The notes beneath the pieces were generated by a model. It was not told where the DNA came from and made no database searches. It worked only from the letters and a program-made list of their open reading frames with translations. From Actinacidiphila cocklensis (GTDB taxonomy: Bacteria > Actinomycetota > Actinomycetes > Streptomycetales > Streptomycetaceae), in assembly GCF_907177275.1 (NCBI RefSeq), contig NZ_CAJSLV010000065.1, positions 1 to 64,000 of the forward strand: a stretch of DNA of 64,000 nucleotides. The letters are read 5' to 3'. How positions within the stretch are numbered: the first letter of the stretch is position 1; each line of letters starts with the position of its first letter. The position numbers and the translations under genes are program-made. Positions 62,582 to 64,000 of the stretch are shown piece after piece.

Positions 62582-64000
62582 TCAGAGCAGGGTGTTGTAG
62601 GTGTTCCAGCCGCTGCCGATCCTGATCGCGGGAGCCGCGTAGGGGGCGGTGGCGCTGCCGGTGCCCTTGTAGAGCCAGAGCACTCCGGAGGAGTCGCGGG
62701 CGACCAGGTCGGCCTTGCCGTCGCCGGTGATGTCACCCGCACCGGTCAGGGCGGTGAAGCCGCCCCATCCGCTGCCGATCCTCGTCTTCGCCGCGTAGGG
62801 GGCGGTGGCGCTGCCGGTGTTCCGGTAGAGCCAGAGCACCCCTGAGGAGTCGCGGGCCACCAGGTCGGCCTTGCCGTCACCGGTGACGTCGCCGGCACCG
62901 ATCAGGAGGTTGAAGGCGTTCCAGCCGGTCCCCAGGAGCGACTTGCTGCTGAAGGGTGCGGTGGCGGTGCCGGTGCCCTTGTAGACGTAGAGCTGGCCCG
63001 CGGAGTTGCGACCTATGAGGTCCGGCCTCCCGTCCGCGGAGATGTCGCCCGCTCCTACGAGCATGTTGTACACGCTCCAGCCGGTGCCGACCTTGACCTT
63101 GGACAGGAACGGGACGCTGGGCTTGCCGCTGCCCTTGTAGTACCAGAGCGTCCCTGAGGCGTCGCGGGCCACCAGGTCGCCGACCGCGTCGGCCCGCAGG
63201 CCGTTCAGGTCGGTGATCGTGTTGAAGGCCTGCCAGCCGCCGCCGACCCTGAAGCGCGCGTAGTACGGCGAGGCGGCGTTCCCCGTGCCCTGGTACTGCC
63301 ACAGGGCGCCGGAGGCGTCCCGGGCGTCCAGGTTGAACCGGGTGGAGCCGGACACGGCGGCCACGCTGGTCGTCTGCTGCACGTCACTGGCCCGCACCCA
63401 GGCGATCCGGTGGTTGTAGCGGATCGGGTAGAACAGGTTCGTGCCCTTGACCAGGGTGCGGTCACCGGTAGCGGTGCCCGCGAAGGTGCCCGCGTACCAG
63501 TAGTCGCCGACCGCCTCGGGTCCTGCCTGCGCGTAGGCCTGGCCCGCCGCGACGGTGTACTTCTTCAGCGGGTCGGAGTTCAAGCCGTCGATGGAGTTCT
63601 GCACCGGCACGTTCGTGCCGGCGTAGGCCGCGTCCTCCGGGTAGGCCCTGCCGTAGACCGGGATCGTCGTCTTGCCGGACGCAGGGGTCAGCACGGGGGT
63701 CGGGGAGACGACCGAGGTGTACTGCCCGCCCGGGTTGTGGAACCACAGCGCGCGGCCCTGGTACCAGATCGCCGTCCAGTCGGTCTGCACACCGGCGACG
63801 ACGTAGGCGCCGCCCGCCCGGACCTTGTCGGCCCAGTTCGACCCCTCGGTCGACTTCACGCTGCCCAGGTACGGGTCGACCGGTACCGCGGCGGAGGTGG
63901 ACGGCGAGGTGTAGAGGTAGACGAAGTTCGCCGGGTGGGCGGCGACCGCGGCTCCATCGTTGGTCAGCGCCGGCTGGTTCTCCGTGGTGTACGGCGGCAC
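62582..64000 (-). CDS. Secreted FG-GAP/VCBS-repeat protein, C-terminal part (5' end outside window)
   Basis: At least 472 residues, continuing beyond 64000. From about residue 290 there are tandem FG-GAP-type repeats of about 52 residues with GAGDITGDGKADLVARD, whose DxTGDG loops bind calcium; the DNA copies at about 62640-62890 are nearly identical. The N-terminal visible part (PPYTTENQPALTNDG) looks like the region after a hydrolase domain such as an amidase, but that domain is not in the window. Confidence 0.8.
   Translation of the reverse strand: MPPYTTENQPALTNDGAAVAAHPANFVYLYTSPSTSAAVPVDPYLGSVKSTEGSNWADKVRAGGAYVVAGVQTDWTAIWYQGRALWFHNPGGQYTSVVSPTPVLTPASGKTTIPVYGRAYPEDAAYAGTNVPVQNSIDGLNSDPLKKYTVAAGQAYAQAGPEAVGDYWYAGTFAGTATGDRTLVKGTNLFYPIRYNHRIAWVRASDVQQTTSVAAVSGSTRFNLDARDASGALWQYQGTGNAASPYYARFRVGGGWQAFNTITDLNGLRADAVGDLVARDASGTLWYYKGSGKPSVPFLSKVKVGTGWSVYNMLVGAGDISADGRPDLIGRNSAGQLYVYKGTGTATAPFSSKSLLGTGWNAFNLLIGAGDVTGDGKADLVARDSSGVLWLYRNTGSATAPYAAKTRIGSGWGGFTALTGAGDITGDGKADLVARDSSGVLWLYKGTGSATAPYAAPAIRIGSGWNTYNTLL

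Noticed and set aside
1-64000. Mobile elements, prophage, integrative element, tRNA or rRNA.
   Set aside because: No transposase, integrase, att-like duplication next to a tRNA, or tRNA-like cloverleaf was recognised by reading; base composition looks even apart from small AT-rich promoter patches. A tRNAscan or IS search was not possible here.

Overview
The window is about 72-75% GC with codon bias and gene content typical of the core chromosome of a Streptomyces-like actinomycete (Streptomycetaceae). Markers include the actinobacterial qcrCAB-ctaCDEF respiratory cluster, PspA, NlpC/P60 hydrolases, a fused trpEG gene and a MacRS-like two-component pair. From memory, the gene order resembles the lpd to pfkA/trpEG stretch of the S. 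coelicolor chromosome. I see no transposase, integrase, phage gene, CRISPR array, rRNA or tRNA, so this is ordinary vertically inherited core sequence. No wholly new multi-gene system is evident. The unusual signals are mostly regulatory RNA and DNA elements and a few odd gene fusions.

Region by region: 0.0-3.5 kb carries the start of the E2 gene sucB, lpdA and pepA, all on the minus strand. 4.2-10.0 kb is a cobalamin nucleotide-loop set (cobU, cobT, cobS) that encloses an MprF-type membrane aminoacyltransferase and a rhomboid-like membrane protein. 10.1-18.2 kb has a small conserved protein, a secreted PDZ serine protease, a methyltransferase, DUF3043, the PspA/PspAA envelope-stress pair, an orphan histidine kinase, a GNAT enzyme and nadA. 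18.2-24 kb pairs nadA divergently with erpA across an unusual repeat-rich intergenic region, then has adoK and a cysteine desulfurase-TusA fusion. 23.7-33.1 kb is the aerobic respiratory chain (ctaCDF, ctaE, qcrCAB), interrupted by an L,D-transpeptidase and an antisense, degenerate receiver protein. 33.3-37.9 kb holds trpD, a SAM-IV-type riboswitch before a SufS-like PLP enzyme, an Lrp ligand-domain protein and a rhomboid protease. 38.0-44.5 kb has a NYN-domain protein, two NlpC/P60 hydrolases and two metallopeptidases. 44.7-56.2 kb is rich in envelope and lipid genes (two glycosyltransferases, acyl-CoA ligase, SRPBCC protein, ArsA-like ATPase, alpha/beta hydrolase, PlsC) plus glucokinase. 56.7-64.0 kb has macS-macR, pfkA with a candidate Crp site, a uridine kinase-like gene, fused trpEG controlled by a three-tryptophan leader peptide and terminator, and the C-terminal part of an FG-GAP-repeat secreted protein.

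Cooperating sets: NadA needs an Fe-S cluster and sits back to back with the Fe-S carrier gene erpA. The qcr/cta genes encode the bcc-aa3 supercomplex. GlkA and PfkA are consecutive steps of glycolysis. TrpEG and TrpD are the first two steps of tryptophan synthesis but lie 26 kb apart. The cysteine desulfurase-TusA fusion and the riboswitch-controlled SufS-like enzyme point to sulfur trafficking. Several intergenic gaps hold dispersed GC-rich inverted repeats of the kind seen throughout Streptomyces genomes.
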